From positions 488,655 to 552,654 of the forward strand of contig CAKTDA010000003.1 in NCBI GenBank assembly GCA_934541105.1: a stretch of DNA of 64,000 nt, read 5' to 3'. The translations under genes were made by a program, and so were the position numbers. Each line of letters starts with the position of its first letter. The stretch's first letter is position 1. Shown piece by piece: positions 30,870 to 40,044 of this stretch. This DNA is from an uncultured Luteitalea sp. (GTDB taxonomy: Bacteria > Acidobacteriota > Vicinamibacteria > Vicinamibacterales > Vicinamibacteraceae). The notes below the pieces were generated by a model, which saw nothing but the letters and a program-made list of their open reading frames with translations, ran no database searches and was not told the DNA's origin.

Positions 30870-32933
30870 ATGACGCACGTCCTCATCGTCGACGACGAAC
30901 CGGAGAGCCGGTCCCGTCTCCGTGCGCTCCTCCAGGAGCAGGGGCATGCGGTCACGGAGGCGAGCAATGGCCTCGATGCGCTCGAACTCGCGAGGCGGCA
31001 GCCTCCCGATCTCGTCATCTCCGACATCCTGATGCCGCAGATGGACGGCTTCGCACTCTGTCGCGCATATCGTGCCGATCCGGTGCTCGCGCGCGCGCCG
31101 TTCGTCTTCTACACGGGCACCTACACGACGGCACGTGATGCCGCCACGGCGCGGCGCCTCGGGGCGACGCGCTTCCTCATCAAGTCGATGGCGGCCGAGG
31201 AGATCATTCGCGCCATCACCGAGACGCTCGACGAACAGTCCGACGCCACCGCCACGCTCACCGAGATCGCGGAGGAGGAGACCGACTCCTATCGCCTGTA
31301 CAACGAGTCGCTCATCACGAAGCTCGAACACCGGAACCTCGAGCTGATGGACGACGTCCGCGAGCGCCGCGCCGCGGAGGTGCAGCTGCGGACGCTCACG
31401 ACGGCCCTCGACCAGTTGCCGGCCATGGTGAGCCTCACCGACACGCACGGCCGCATCGCGTACGTCAACCGTCGGTTCGAGGAGGTCACCGGCTTCACCA
31501 GCGCGCAGGTGATCGGGCAGACCCACTCCCTGCTGCGCGTCGGGCATGCCGATGCCGGCGTCGGCTTCGAGATTCGCGCGCGCCTGCTGGCCGGCCGGGA
31601 GTGGCGCGGCGAGTACCAGCACCGCCGCCGCGACGGGTCGTTGTACTGGGAACGCGCGGTGGTGACGCCGGTCCGCGACGAGGGCGGCGCCGTGACGCAC
31701 TTCCTGCGGCACGCCGAGGAGATCACCGAGCAGAAGCGCGACCAGCTCGCGCGCGAGGCGCAGGACGCGCAGCGCCGGCAGTCCGATCGCCAGCAGTCGG
31801 TCGGCCGCCTCGCCGGCGGCGTGGCGCACGACTTCAACAACCTGCTGACGACGGTGATGGGCCATGCGCACCTTGCGCTGCGCGAGCTGCCGCCCGAGGA
31901 CCCGCTCCGCGCGGACCTTGCCGCGATCCTCGAGGCCGCGGGTCGCGGCGCGACGATCACCGCGCAGCTGCTCACGTACGCGCGCCGACACGTGGTCAAC
32001 CCGGTCGTGCTCGATCCGGGAACGGCAATCGCGGCACTTGCCCGCCGGCTGCAGCGGCTCGCCGGCGACGAGATCCGCCTCGGGTTCTCGCTCGGCCCGG
32101 ACATCTGGCCGGTGCGCGTGGACGCCTCGCAGTTCGATCAGCTCGTCGTCAACCTCGTCACGAACGCGCGCGACGCGATCAGCGGTCCCGGTGCCGTGGA
32201 CATCTCGCTCGGCAACCTTGCGCTCGACGGAACGTCGGCGGCCACGTACGGCCAGCTGCCGCCGGGCGACTACGTGGCCCTGCGTGTCAGCGACACCGGC
32301 GCCGGCATCCCGGCAGACGCGATGCCGCGCATCTTCGAGCCGTTCTTCACCACCAGGCAGCCCGGCGAGGGCAGCGGGCTCGGCCTGAGCAGCGCGATGG
32401 GCATCGTCGAGCACGCAAACGGCCACGTGGAGGTCGAGCGCACAGGCAGCGACGGCACGACGATGCTCGTGCTCCTGCCGCGATCGGTGGCGCGGTCGGC
32501 GTCCGGGCCGCAGCCGTCCGTCGAGGGGCGGCTCGACGGGACCGAGCGTGTCCTCGTGGTCGAGGACGAACCCGCGGTGCTCGAGCTCGTGCGCCGCACG
32601 CTGCAGTCCTACGGCTACACCGTGGTGCACGCCGGCAGCCCGGATCGCGCGGTCCGGGCGTTCCAGGATGGAGATGCCCGCGTGGATCTGCTCGTCACCG
32701 ACGTCGTCATGCCCGGCATGAACGGGCGGGAACTCGCGACGCGGCTGCGGGCGATGGACACGGGGCTGCGCGTGCTGTTCATGTCGGGGTACAGCAGCGA
32801 CGACGCGGCCGACCGCGGCCTGCTGCCCGCCGACGTGCCGCTCATCGCCAAGCCGTTCAGCCCGGCAGCGCTCGCTGCCGAGGTGCGCCGCGTGCTCGAC
32901 GCGCCGCCCCCGCCTCCCGACCGGCCGCTGTAG
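30870..32933 (+). CDS. REC-PAS-histidine kinase-REC hybrid protein
   Basis: This 687-residue soluble signalling protein has an N-terminal receiver (about 1-120; IVDDEPESR, ISDILMPQMDG), a short coiled coil and a PAS domain (about 170-290; DQLPAMVSLTDTHGRIAYVN). The kinase core has GGVAHDFNNLL, the HisKA variant common in bacterial hybrid kinases, and an ATPase domain with LVTNARDAI, DTGAGIP and GSGLGLSS. A C-terminal receiver (about 555-680; VVEDEPAVLE, VTDVVMPGMNG, IAKPF) ends it. ATG 30870 begins at the conserved receiver start; the frame continues upstream without domain homology. No membrane helices, so it probably acts as a cytoplasmic relay. Divergent from argG across 292 bp. Confidence 0.9.
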   Translation: MTHVLIVDDEPESRSRLRALLQEQGHAVTEASNGLDALELARRQPPDLVISDILMPQMDGFALCRAYRADPVLARAPFVFYTGTYTTARDAATARRLGATRFLIKSMAAEEIIRAITETLDEQSDATATLTEIAEEETDSYRLYNESLITKLEHRNLELMDDVRERRAAEVQLRTLTTALDQLPAMVSLTDTHGRIAYVNRRFEEVTGFTSAQVIGQTHSLLRVGHADAGVGFEIRARLLAGREWRGEYQHRRRDGSLYWERAVVTPVRDEGGAVTHFLRHAEEITEQKRDQLAREAQDAQRRQSDRQQSVGRLAGGVAHDFNNLLTTVMGHAHLALRELPPEDPLRADLAAILEAAGRGATITAQLLTYARRHVVNPVVLDPGTAIAALARRLQRLAGDEIRLGFSLGPDIWPVRVDASQFDQLVVNLVTNARDAISGPGAVDISLGNLALDGTSAATYGQLPPGDYVALRVSDTGAGIPADAMPRIFEPFFTTRQPGEGSGLGLSSAMGIVEHANGHVEVERTGSDGTTMLVLLPRSVARSASGPQPSVEGRLDGTERVLVVEDEPAVLELVRRTLQSYGYTVVHAGSPDRAVRAFQDGDARVDLLVTDVVMPGMNGRELATRLRAMDTGLRVLFMSGYSSDDAADRGLLPADVPLIAKPFSPAALAAEVRRVLDAPPPPPDRPL

Positions 32934-32994
32934 CGACGGCCTGGTCCGCATGGCGGCCCGTCCGCGTCGGGGTTCCGTCTAAGATCGTCCGCGC

Positions 32995-33903
32995 ATGCTC
33001 ACGAAGAAGGAAGCGACCCGGCTCTTCCGCGTGTCGCCGGGCACCCGACTGAAGCTGAAGGACCACGACCCGGGGTGGTGCGGCGACAAGGACATGCGCC
33101 GGCTGACGTCGGAAGCCCTCAAGGACCGGGCGCGCGAGGTCGTCGAGAAGAACCTCGTGCGCCTCGCCGAGGCGCAGGAACGGCTTGCCGCCAACGACGT
33201 GTACTCGGTGCTCGTGGTGCTGCAGGGGATCGATGCCGCCGGCAAGGACGGCATGGTCAAGCACGTCATGTCGGGGCTCAACCCGCAGGGCTGCCAGGTC
33301 TACAGCTTCAAGCGGCCGTCCGACGAGGAGCTCGATCACGACTTCCTCTGGCGCTACGCGCGGGCATTGCCCGAGCGGGGCCGCATCGGCATCTTCAATC
33401 GCTCCTACTACGAGGAGACGCTCGTCGTCCGGATCCATCCCGAGGTCCTCGAGCGGCAGCGCCTTCCGCCCGGGCCGCGAGACAAGGCGTTCTGGCAGGG
33501 GCGATACGAGGACATCAACGGCTTCGAGCAGCACCTGGTGCGCAACGGCACGCTGATCCTGAAGTTCTTCCTGCACCTCTCGAAGAAGGAGCAGAAGAAG
33601 CGCTTCATGGACCGTCTCGACAACCCGGACAAGCACTGGAAGTTCGACATCGGCGACCTGCACGAGCGGGCGTTCTGGAACGAGTACCAGCACGCGTTCG
33701 AGGACACGATTACCCACACCAGCACCGAGCATGCGCCGTGGTGGGTGATTCCCTCCGACAACAAGTGGATCTCGCGCGCCCTCGTGTCCGGCATCCTGAC
33801 CGACGCGATCCTCGGCCTCGGCCTCGAGCCGCGGCGCGTCTCGGAGGCGCAACTGGTGCTGTTGGCCGAGGCCCGCAAGCAACTGCTGTCCGAACCGTCA
33901 TGA
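32995..33903 (+). CDS. Polyphosphate kinase 2 family protein
   Basis: PPK2 enzymes transfer phosphate between polyphosphate and nucleotides. This 302-residue single-domain protein has the Walker A motif GIDAAGKDG (about 78-86), the lid and Walker B region IGIFNRSYYEE (about 131) and the conserved WKFDIGDLHER. The length and the N-terminal segment with LKLKDHDPGW resemble class III PPK2, which can phosphorylate both AMP and ADP, but the class is inferred. A TAAGAT box lies 9 bp before the ATG. The stop overlaps the next gene's ATG (ATGA). It could supply ATP from polyphosphate, complementing the pyrophosphatase pump upstream. Confidence 0.9.
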   Translation: MLTKKEATRLFRVSPGTRLKLKDHDPGWCGDKDMRRLTSEALKDRAREVVEKNLVRLAEAQERLAANDVYSVLVVLQGIDAAGKDGMVKHVMSGLNPQGCQVYSFKRPSDEELDHDFLWRYARALPERGRIGIFNRSYYEETLVVRIHPEVLERQRLPPGPRDKAFWQGRYEDINGFEQHLVRNGTLILKFFLHLSKKEQKKRFMDRLDNPDKHWKFDIGDLHERAFWNEYQHAFEDTITHTSTEHAPWWVIPSDNKWISRALVSGILTDAILGLGLEPRRVSEAQLVLLAEARKQLLSEPS

Positions 33904-34961
33904 CGAGGCAGGCGTTCGCGCTCGCCGGTGCCGTGGTGAGCGCCTCGCTCGCAACGGCGGCGGGTGCAGGCGCCGATGCCGGGCGCGTCCTGCAGGATCT
34001 CCTCGCCGGCCCGCTGGCGTTCACGCAGAAGCAGGTCGCCGCCGTGCGCCGCGGAGATGTCGTGGTGGTGGATCTGCCCGCCCCCGTGTCGCGCCAGATC
34101 GGCGTCGCCGGCGCGGTCCGCATCGCGGCCCCCGCCGCCCGCACGGTGGCCCTCGTGCGCGACATCGAGCGCCTCGAGCGCGGCAAGGGCTTTCTCGCGA
34201 CAAGGAAGCTCTCTGATCCGCCTGTCGAGGCAGATTTCGCGACGTTCGACCTTCCGGCCGACGATGTCGCCGCGCTGCGGAAGTGCCGTCCGGGCGACTG
34301 CGACGTCAAGCTCGGGTTGTCGGCGCTGCGCGAGGTGCAGGCGATGGACTGGCGCGCGCCGGATGCCGTGGCGCGCGCGCGCGCCATGATGCGGCGGCGG
34401 GCCGCGGCGTACGTGAAGAGCTATCGGCACGGCGGCAACGCGGAACTTGCCGTGTATCGCGATGCCGAGCGGCCGACGTTCATCGCCCGCGAACTCGAGG
34501 CGATGGTCAACGACACGGCGGGCCTCACGACGGCCTTCCCCGACGTGTCGCGCTACCTGCTCGAGTACCCGCGTGGCCGCCCGCAAGGCGTGGAGGACTT
34601 CTACTACTGGTCGCTCGGCGAGTTCGGCCTGAAGCCGGTCTTCCGCATCAACCATGTCGTGATCCACGACGTGGGCGGAGCGTCGGGCCTGCTCCACGTC
34701 ATCACGACGAAGCAGCTCTACGCCTCCCATTACTTCCACACGGCGCTCGAGGTCCGTGCGCTCGTGGACGATGCGGCCGCGCCGGGCCGCGGCCACTACC
34801 TGCTGGTGCTGAATCTCGCGCGCTCCGACGGCATGACGGGCCTGTTCGGTGGCATCGTCCGCAGTCGGGCGCGCCGCGGCGCACGCGACGCCCTCCGCAC
34901 CGTGCTCACGACGATGAAGCGGCGTGCGGAGGCCCTGGATCCTTCACGCGCCGCTCAGTGA
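33900..34961 (+). CDS. Secreted protein of unknown function, coupled to ppk2
   Basis: ATG 33900 overlaps the ppk2 stop (ATGA). The 353-residue product has a signal peptide (QAFALAGAVVSASLATAAGAGA, cleavage near residue 25) and no other membrane segment. Conserved-looking stretches include CRPGDCDVKLGLSAL (two cysteines that may form a disulfide), FPDVSRYLLEYPRG and VEDFYYWSLGEFGLKP, followed by INHVVIHDV. I do not recognise the family; similar hypothetical exported proteins are my only point of reference. Tight coupling to a cytoplasmic PPK2 is odd for an exported protein. The 3' end overlaps the convergent S9 peptidase gene by 7 bp. Confidence 0.75.
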   Translation: MTRQAFALAGAVVSASLATAAGAGADAGRVLQDLLAGPLAFTQKQVAAVRRGDVVVVDLPAPVSRQIGVAGAVRIAAPAARTVALVRDIERLERGKGFLATRKLSDPPVEADFATFDLPADDVAALRKCRPGDCDVKLGLSALREVQAMDWRAPDAVARARAMMRRRAAAYVKSYRHGGNAELAVYRDAERPTFIARELEAMVNDTAGLTTAFPDVSRYLLEYPRGRPQGVEDFYYWSLGEFGLKPVFRINHVVIHDVGGASGLLHVITTKQLYASHYFHTALEVRALVDDAAAPGRGHYLLVLNLARSDGMTGLFGGIVRSRARRGARDALRTVLTTMKRRAEALDPSRAAQ

Positions 34962-37078
34962 CTCGACGTCGGCGGCGCCAGCCACCGGGCCAGCCAGTCG
35001 TGGACTTCGCGGAAGAAGAACCGGCTGTTCTCGGCTCGCAGGATCCAGTGGTTCTCCTCGGGGAACACCACGAGCCGGCTGGGCACCTGCATGCGCTGCA
35101 GCGACACGAACAACTGGAGGGCGTTGTTTGCCGGCACGCGGTAGTCACGCTCGCCGACGGTGACGAGCATCGGCGTCTTCAACTGGCCCGCCCTGAAGAG
35201 CGGTGACTGCCGCGCCCACGTCGCCGGGTCGTCCCAGACGGGACCGCCCATCGTCCGCTCCCGACCGTACGCGACGTCGCTCGTACCCCACTGCTGCGCG
35301 AGATCGAAGAGGCCCGCGTGGCTCACGAGCGCGCGGTAGCGCGTGGTCGTGACGCCCATCCAGTTGGCCAGGTGGCCGCCATACGACGCACCGCCGGCAA
35401 CCTGGCGCGTCGCGTCGATGAACGGGTAGCGCCTGATTGCTTCATCCGCGGCTTCGTTGATCTCGTTGGCAGGTCCCTCGAGCGGGTCGCCTTCGATCCG
35501 CTGCGCGAACGCCTCGCCGAAGCCCGTCGATCCGCGATAGTTGGTCAGCAGCACGGCGTAGCCGGGCGCGCCGAGGAGGTGGTAGTTCCAGCGCAGCCCC
35601 CACTCGTCCTTCCACGCGCTGTGCGGCCCGCCGTGCATCAGCACGAGCAGCGGGTACCTCCGGCTGGCATCGAACTGCGGGGGGCGCACGAGGAAGCTGT
35701 GGATGCGATCGCCGGCGCGGCTCGTGAACCAGAACGACTCGGCCTCCGGGAGATCGAGCGGGGCGACGCGCGCGTCGGTGAACTGCGTCAGCGGTGTGCG
35801 ACGGCCTGTCGCCAGGTCCACGCGCATCACCTCGGGCGGACGCGCCGCCGATTGCCAGAGCGCGACACCGACGGGCGACGCGGCGTCGCCGCCAATGTCG
35901 AAACCCGTCAGCGATCCCTTCTCCATCGTGCCGACCTGCCGCGCGGGGCCGCCCGCGGCTGGCGCAACGTACAGGTGCCCGCGCCCCTGGTGGTCGGCGG
36001 TGAGGAACACGCGGCTGCCGTCGGCGGAGATGCGGTAGTCGCCGAGCGGACGATCGAGGCCGGCGGCAATCTCGCGGCGCGCCGTCATCGCGGGCCATTC
36101 CCACCGGACGAGGCGCCCGAGGTCGTACGCACGCCCGGACGCGGGCTCCATCTCCGCGTAGAGTGCGCGTCCATCGGCAGCGAATGTGGGCGCGCCGTAG
36201 CTTTCGGGGCCTTCGGTGAGCCGCCGCGGCTCGCCGCCGCCCGACGCCACCAGCCACAGCGATGTCACGACGTCGGCACGCGCGGCCTCGTGGCGGTTCG
36301 TCGTCGCGGCAAAGACGATGCCGGAACCGTCGGGCACCCACGCGGCGGCAATCTGCTCGGTGCCGCTGCCGATCCGTCCGCTGAACCCCACCTGCCCCGC
36401 GAGCGCCGTGCCCGCAAGCAGGTCGCGGCTCGCAGCCCCCGGCGTGAGTGGCTGCACGAGCAGGCTGGCGCGCCTGTCGTCGAGCCAGCGGTCGAAGTCC
36501 CGGACCGGGAAGCGTTCATAGACGCGGGCGTCGTACTTGCGCGCCTTGCGCTCCGCGTCAGCCGCGCGGTTCTCGGCATCGGTGCGGGCCCCTGGGTAGA
36601 CGTCGCTCGTGAAGAGGATGGCCGAGTCATCGGGCTTCCACACGGGCGCGCGGGCGCCGGTCGAGACCGACGTGACGCGTCGCGCCTCGCCGCCGCGAAC
36701 GTCGATCACGTAGATCTGTGACGTCTCGTCCCCGCTGCGTCGTGCGGCAAAGGCCACGCGCGTGCCGTCGCTGCTCCACGCGGCCCCGCTCTCGCCGCCG
36801 GGCGTGCTGGTGAGGCGCCGGGGCGGCGCACTGCCATCGGCCGGCACCAGCCACAGGTCACTTGCCTGCTGGGTCTCGTCGTAGGCGGGTTCGACGACGC
36901 CGACGACGACCCAGCGGCCGTCCGGACTGACGGCCGGCGTGCCCACGCGAGGCATCGTCCAGAGGTCTTCGTGGGTGATGGTGCGGCGTGCCGCTGCGCC
37001 GGATTGTCCGGCGGCCGCGACGGGCAGGGTGATCAGGGCGATCGACGCGGCGAAAAGGGCACGGCGGATGGCGCGCAT
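34955..37078 (-). CDS. Secreted S9-family prolyl oligopeptidase-like peptidase
   Basis: This 707-residue serine peptidase has a signal peptide (LFAASIALITLPVAAAGQ), an N-terminal beta-propeller of WD/TolB-like repeats (SPDGRWVVVG, SSDGTRVAFAA, and others, to about residue 440) and an alpha/beta-hydrolase domain. The nucleophile lies in GGASYGGH (about 560), the acid in TVGERDYRVP (about 645) and the His in PEENHWI (about 676). This is the acylaminoacyl-peptidase (S9C) type that trims peptides in the periplasm. It converges on the exported protein above with a 7-bp overlap of ends. Family assignment is firm. Confidence 0.93.
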   Translation of the reverse strand: MRAIRRALFAASIALITLPVAAAGQSGAAARRTITHEDLWTMPRVGTPAVSPDGRWVVVGVVEPAYDETQQASDLWLVPADGSAPPRRLTSTPGGESGAAWSSDGTRVAFAARRSGDETSQIYVIDVRGGEARRVTSVSTGARAPVWKPDDSAILFTSDVYPGARTDAENRAADAERKARKYDARVYERFPVRDFDRWLDDRRASLLVQPLTPGAASRDLLAGTALAGQVGFSGRIGSGTEQIAAAWVPDGSGIVFAATTNRHEAARADVVTSLWLVASGGGEPRRLTEGPESYGAPTFAADGRALYAEMEPASGRAYDLGRLVRWEWPAMTARREIAAGLDRPLGDYRISADGSRVFLTADHQGRGHLYVAPAAGGPARQVGTMEKGSLTGFDIGGDAASPVGVALWQSAARPPEVMRVDLATGRRTPLTQFTDARVAPLDLPEAESFWFTSRAGDRIHSFLVRPPQFDASRRYPLLVLMHGGPHSAWKDEWGLRWNYHLLGAPGYAVLLTNYRGSTGFGEAFAQRIEGDPLEGPANEINEAADEAIRRYPFIDATRQVAGGASYGGHLANWMGVTTTRYRALVSHAGLFDLAQQWGTSDVAYGRERTMGGPVWDDPATWARQSPLFRAGQLKTPMLVTVGERDYRVPANNALQLFVSLQRMQVPSRLVVFPEENHWILRAENSRFFFREVHDWLARWLAPPTSSH

Positions 37079-37181
37079 GCAGAGACAGTACTACTGCGCC
37101 GGCCGGGATTTCCTGCATCATGTGCGTGATCCGCCCGGCACGAGGATTCGCCCCGTGGCCTGCGGCGTGCCCCCGAACCGT

Positions 37182-38945
37182 ATGCGACGTGTCGTGTTGC
37201 TCTTCGTCCTGCTGGCGTCGGCCGCGTGCCGCCCGGCCACCCAGCCAACCGCGAACGCCGCACAGGGCGGCCTCGTGCTTCCCGGCGGCTTCGAGGCGAC
37301 GGTCTTCCATGAAGGTGTCGGGCGTGCCCGCCACCTTGCCGTGACCGACGACGGGATCGTCTACGTCAAGCTGCGCGGGCCGCGTCCCGGGCAGAGCGGG
37401 CCCGACTGGAAGGGCCTCGTCGCGCTGCGCGACACGAGCGGCAACGGCCAGGCCGACGAGACCGAGTACTTCGGCGCCTACGAAGACACCGGCGACTACG
37501 GCACCGGGATGCGGATCTACGAGGGCCACATCTACTTCACGACGGCCGGCGAGGTGTACCGGCAGAAGCTGGTGCCGGGCCGGCTCGTGCCCGACACGCC
37601 GGTCGAACTCGTGCTGAAGCACGGCTACCGGCAGCCGGGTCGCGGGTACGAACACATCGCCAAGCCGATCACGTTCGACGGCGAGGGCCACATGTACGTG
37701 CCCTTCGGCGCGCCCGGCGACGTGTGCCAGGACCGCAACCGGCAGCCCGGCGCACCGGGGGACGACCCGTGCGGGCAACTCGAATGGCATGGCGGCGTCT
37801 GGCAGTTCGACGCGCGGCGCCTGAACCAGACCGAGAAGGACGGCCGCCGGTATGCCACGGGCATCCGCAGCCTCGTGGCGATGACGTGGAACCCGCACGC
37901 GGGCGACCTGTATGCGCTGCAGCACGGGCGCGACGACCTGTACCGGTCGTGGCCGCAGTACTTCTCGCGCTGGCAGAGCGCCGTGCTGCCGTCCGAGGAG
38001 TTCTTCCGCGTCACCGAGGGCTTCGACGGCGGCTGGCCGTACTACTACTTCGACTGGATGCAGGGCAGGAAGCTGCTCAACCCGGAGTATGGCGGCGACG
38101 GCAAGAAGGAGGGCGACGGTGCGAAGCTCACCAAGCCGCTGATCGGGTTCCCGGGGCACTTCGCGCCCAACGACCTGCTGTTCTACGACGGCGACGCGTT
38201 CCCCGAGCGGTACCGCCACGGCGCGTTCATCGCCTTCCACGGCTCGACGATCCGCATGCCCTATTCACAGGCCGGGTACATCGTGGCCTTCGTGCCGATG
38301 CGCGACGGCGTGCCATCCGGCGAATGGGAAGTGTTTGCCGACGGGTTCGCCGGCATCGATCCGATCCCGAACACCGGCGACGCCAAGGGGCGGCCCATGG
38401 GCCTGGCGCAGGGGAGCGACGGCGCGCTCTACGTGAGTGAGAGCGTCAACGGGCGCATCTGGCGCATCACCTACGGCGGGAACCGCCAGGCGTTCGGGGC
38501 GCGCCAGCTCGCGGTGATGGCCGCGCGCAAGCAGCAGCAGGCGCACATCCGCCAGCCGCACGAGGTCGACGACATCATCGGCGGCAAGGCGCTCGCAGCC
38601 GGCGAGAAGCTCTACCAGACCTACTGCGCGGCGTGCCATCAGGGGGACGGCAAGGGCGACGGCTCCCGCTTCCCGCCAGTGGCCGCCACGCGCTGGGTGT
38701 CGGGCAACAAGCAGCGCCTCATCTCGGTCGTCGTGCACGGCATGCAGGGGGAGATCGAAGTGGAGGGCAAGACCTACAACGGCGTCATGCCGGCGCACGG
38801 GTTCCTGACCGACGAGCAGGTGGCGCAGATGCTGACGTTCATGCGGCAGAACTTCGGCAACCACGCACAGGGCGTGAGTGCCGAGGAAGTCGCGGCGCAG
38901 CGCGCGAAGGGACCGTGGACTCCGCCCAACCCACCGTCGCGATGA
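37182..38945 (+). CDS. PQQ-type sugar dehydrogenase domain fused to cytochrome c
   Basis: This 587-residue exported protein has a hydrophobic leader ending in LLASAAC, so it may be a lipoprotein although the lipobox is imperfect. A six-bladed propeller of the glucose/sorbosone dehydrogenase type (about 30-450; GFEATVFHEGVGRARHLAV, GGWPYYYFDWMQG) follows. A C-terminal class I cytochrome c domain has the heme motif CAACH (482-486) and a likely axial Met in GVMPAHGF. Fusion of the two lets electrons from substrate oxidation pass straight into the respiratory chain. ATG 37182 begins at the signal peptide. The stop overlaps the ATG of the esterase gene (ATGA), implying coupled translation. Substrate unknown. 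Confidence 0.88.
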   Translation: MRRVVLLFVLLASAACRPATQPTANAAQGGLVLPGGFEATVFHEGVGRARHLAVTDDGIVYVKLRGPRPGQSGPDWKGLVALRDTSGNGQADETEYFGAYEDTGDYGTGMRIYEGHIYFTTAGEVYRQKLVPGRLVPDTPVELVLKHGYRQPGRGYEHIAKPITFDGEGHMYVPFGAPGDVCQDRNRQPGAPGDDPCGQLEWHGGVWQFDARRLNQTEKDGRRYATGIRSLVAMTWNPHAGDLYALQHGRDDLYRSWPQYFSRWQSAVLPSEEFFRVTEGFDGGWPYYYFDWMQGRKLLNPEYGGDGKKEGDGAKLTKPLIGFPGHFAPNDLLFYDGDAFPERYRHGAFIAFHGSTIRMPYSQAGYIVAFVPMRDGVPSGEWEVFADGFAGIDPIPNTGDAKGRPMGLAQGSDGALYVSESVNGRIWRITYGGNRQAFGARQLAVMAARKQQQAHIRQPHEVDDIIGGKALAAGEKLYQTYCAACHQGDGKGDGSRFPPVAATRWVSGNKQRLISVVVHGMQGEIEVEGKTYNGVMPAHGFLTDEQVAQMLTFMRQNFGNHAQGVSAEEVAAQRAKGPWTPPNPPSR

Positions 38946-39982
38946 CGCCGTCGATCGCGCCGCTGTTCCGCGTGCCCCCGCAGTTCGAAAGGGCAGAAGC
39001 GCCTTACCGATCGCCGCTCGCGTTCGCCGACGGGACCCCGGTGCGCACGCCGGCCGACTGGCTGCGCCGCCGGACGGAAATCCTCGCCGAGTGGCACGAG
39101 TTGATGGGCCCGTGGCCCGACGTGATCGCGCACACGCCGCTCGCCGTGCTGTCCACCGTGCCCCGCGAGGCGTTCACGCAGGCGCGCGTGCGGTTCGAGG
39201 CGTCGCCAGGACAGTTCACCGAGGGCTGGCTCCTCGTGCCCGACGGCCCCGGGCCCTTTCCGGCCGTCGTCGTGCCGTTCTACGAGCCCGACACGAGCAT
39301 CGGCCTCGGCGATCGCCCGTTGCGCGATCTCGGACGCCAACTGACGGCTGCCGGCTTCGTCACGCTCTCGATCGGCACGCCGGCCGGTGATGCCTGGCAG
39401 CCGGATCGGGGACGCGTCACGGCGCAGCCGCTCTCGTACTACGCATACGTCGCCGCCAACGCGTGGATGGCGCTCGCCGCGCGGCCCGAGGTGGATGCGT
39501 CGCGGATTGGCGTGGTGGGGCACAGCTACGGCGGCAAGTGGTCGATGTTCGCCGGCGCGCTCTGGGACCGCTTCGCGGCCGTGGCGACGAGCGACCCCGG
39601 CATCGTGTTCGACGAGACGCGATCGAACGTGAACTACTGGGAGCCGTGGTACCTCGGGTACGACCCCGCGGTCAGGCGCCCGGCGCGCGGCATCCCGTCG
39701 GCCGCCAATCCGCGGACGGGGCCGTACGCGGTGATGATCGAGCGCGGGCGCGACCTGCACGAGCTGCACGCGCTGATCGCGCCGCGGCCGTTCTTCGTCA
39801 GCGGCGGCTCCGAGGACCCGCCCGAGCGCTGGCTGGCGCTGCGGCATGCCGTGGACGTCAATCGCCTGCTCGGCCACGCCAATCGCGTGGGGATGTCGAA
39901 CCGCGAGACGCACGCGCCCACCCCCGAGTCCAACGCGCAGCTCGCCGCGTTCTTCACGCACTTCCTCGGGCGGGCACGATGA
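38942..39982 (+). CDS. Alpha/beta-hydrolase, esterase-like
   Basis: ATG 38942 overlaps the dehydrogenase stop (ATGA). The 346-residue protein has an alpha/beta-hydrolase fold with the nucleophile in GVVGHSYGGKW (about 194-204). An acid in the GGSEDPPERW region (about 285) and a late His in NRETHAPT (about 325) complete a plausible triad. The N-terminal helix with TPADWLRRRTEIL resembles acetyl-xylan and glucuronoyl esterase relatives. No signal peptide is evident, so it may act in the cytoplasm. Coupling to the exported PQQ-type dehydrogenase suggests a shared carbohydrate or ester substrate. The family is clear, the substrate is not. Confidence 0.8.
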   Translation: MTPSIAPLFRVPPQFERAEAPYRSPLAFADGTPVRTPADWLRRRTEILAEWHELMGPWPDVIAHTPLAVLSTVPREAFTQARVRFEASPGQFTEGWLLVPDGPGPFPAVVVPFYEPDTSIGLGDRPLRDLGRQLTAAGFVTLSIGTPAGDAWQPDRGRVTAQPLSYYAYVAANAWMALAARPEVDASRIGVVGHSYGGKWSMFAGALWDRFAAVATSDPGIVFDETRSNVNYWEPWYLGYDPAVRRPARGIPSAANPRTGPYAVMIERGRDLHELHALIAPRPFFVSGGSEDPPERWLALRHAVDVNRLLGHANRVGMSNRETHAPTPESNAQLAAFFTHFLGRAR

Positions 39983-39991
39983 GCGCAACGT

Positions 39992-40026
39992 GCAATGCGG
40001 AATGCGGAATGCGCAATGTCGAATAC
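39992..40026 (+). repeat. Heptamer tandem repeats after the esterase gene
   Basis: Five consecutive 7-mers are seen: GCAATGC, GGAATGC, GGAATGC, GCAATGT, CGAATAC. They occupy the 62-bp spacer between convergent genes, 9 bp after the esterase stop. Confidence 0.65.
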
Positions 40027-40044
40027 CGCGAGCGGATTGCGCTC

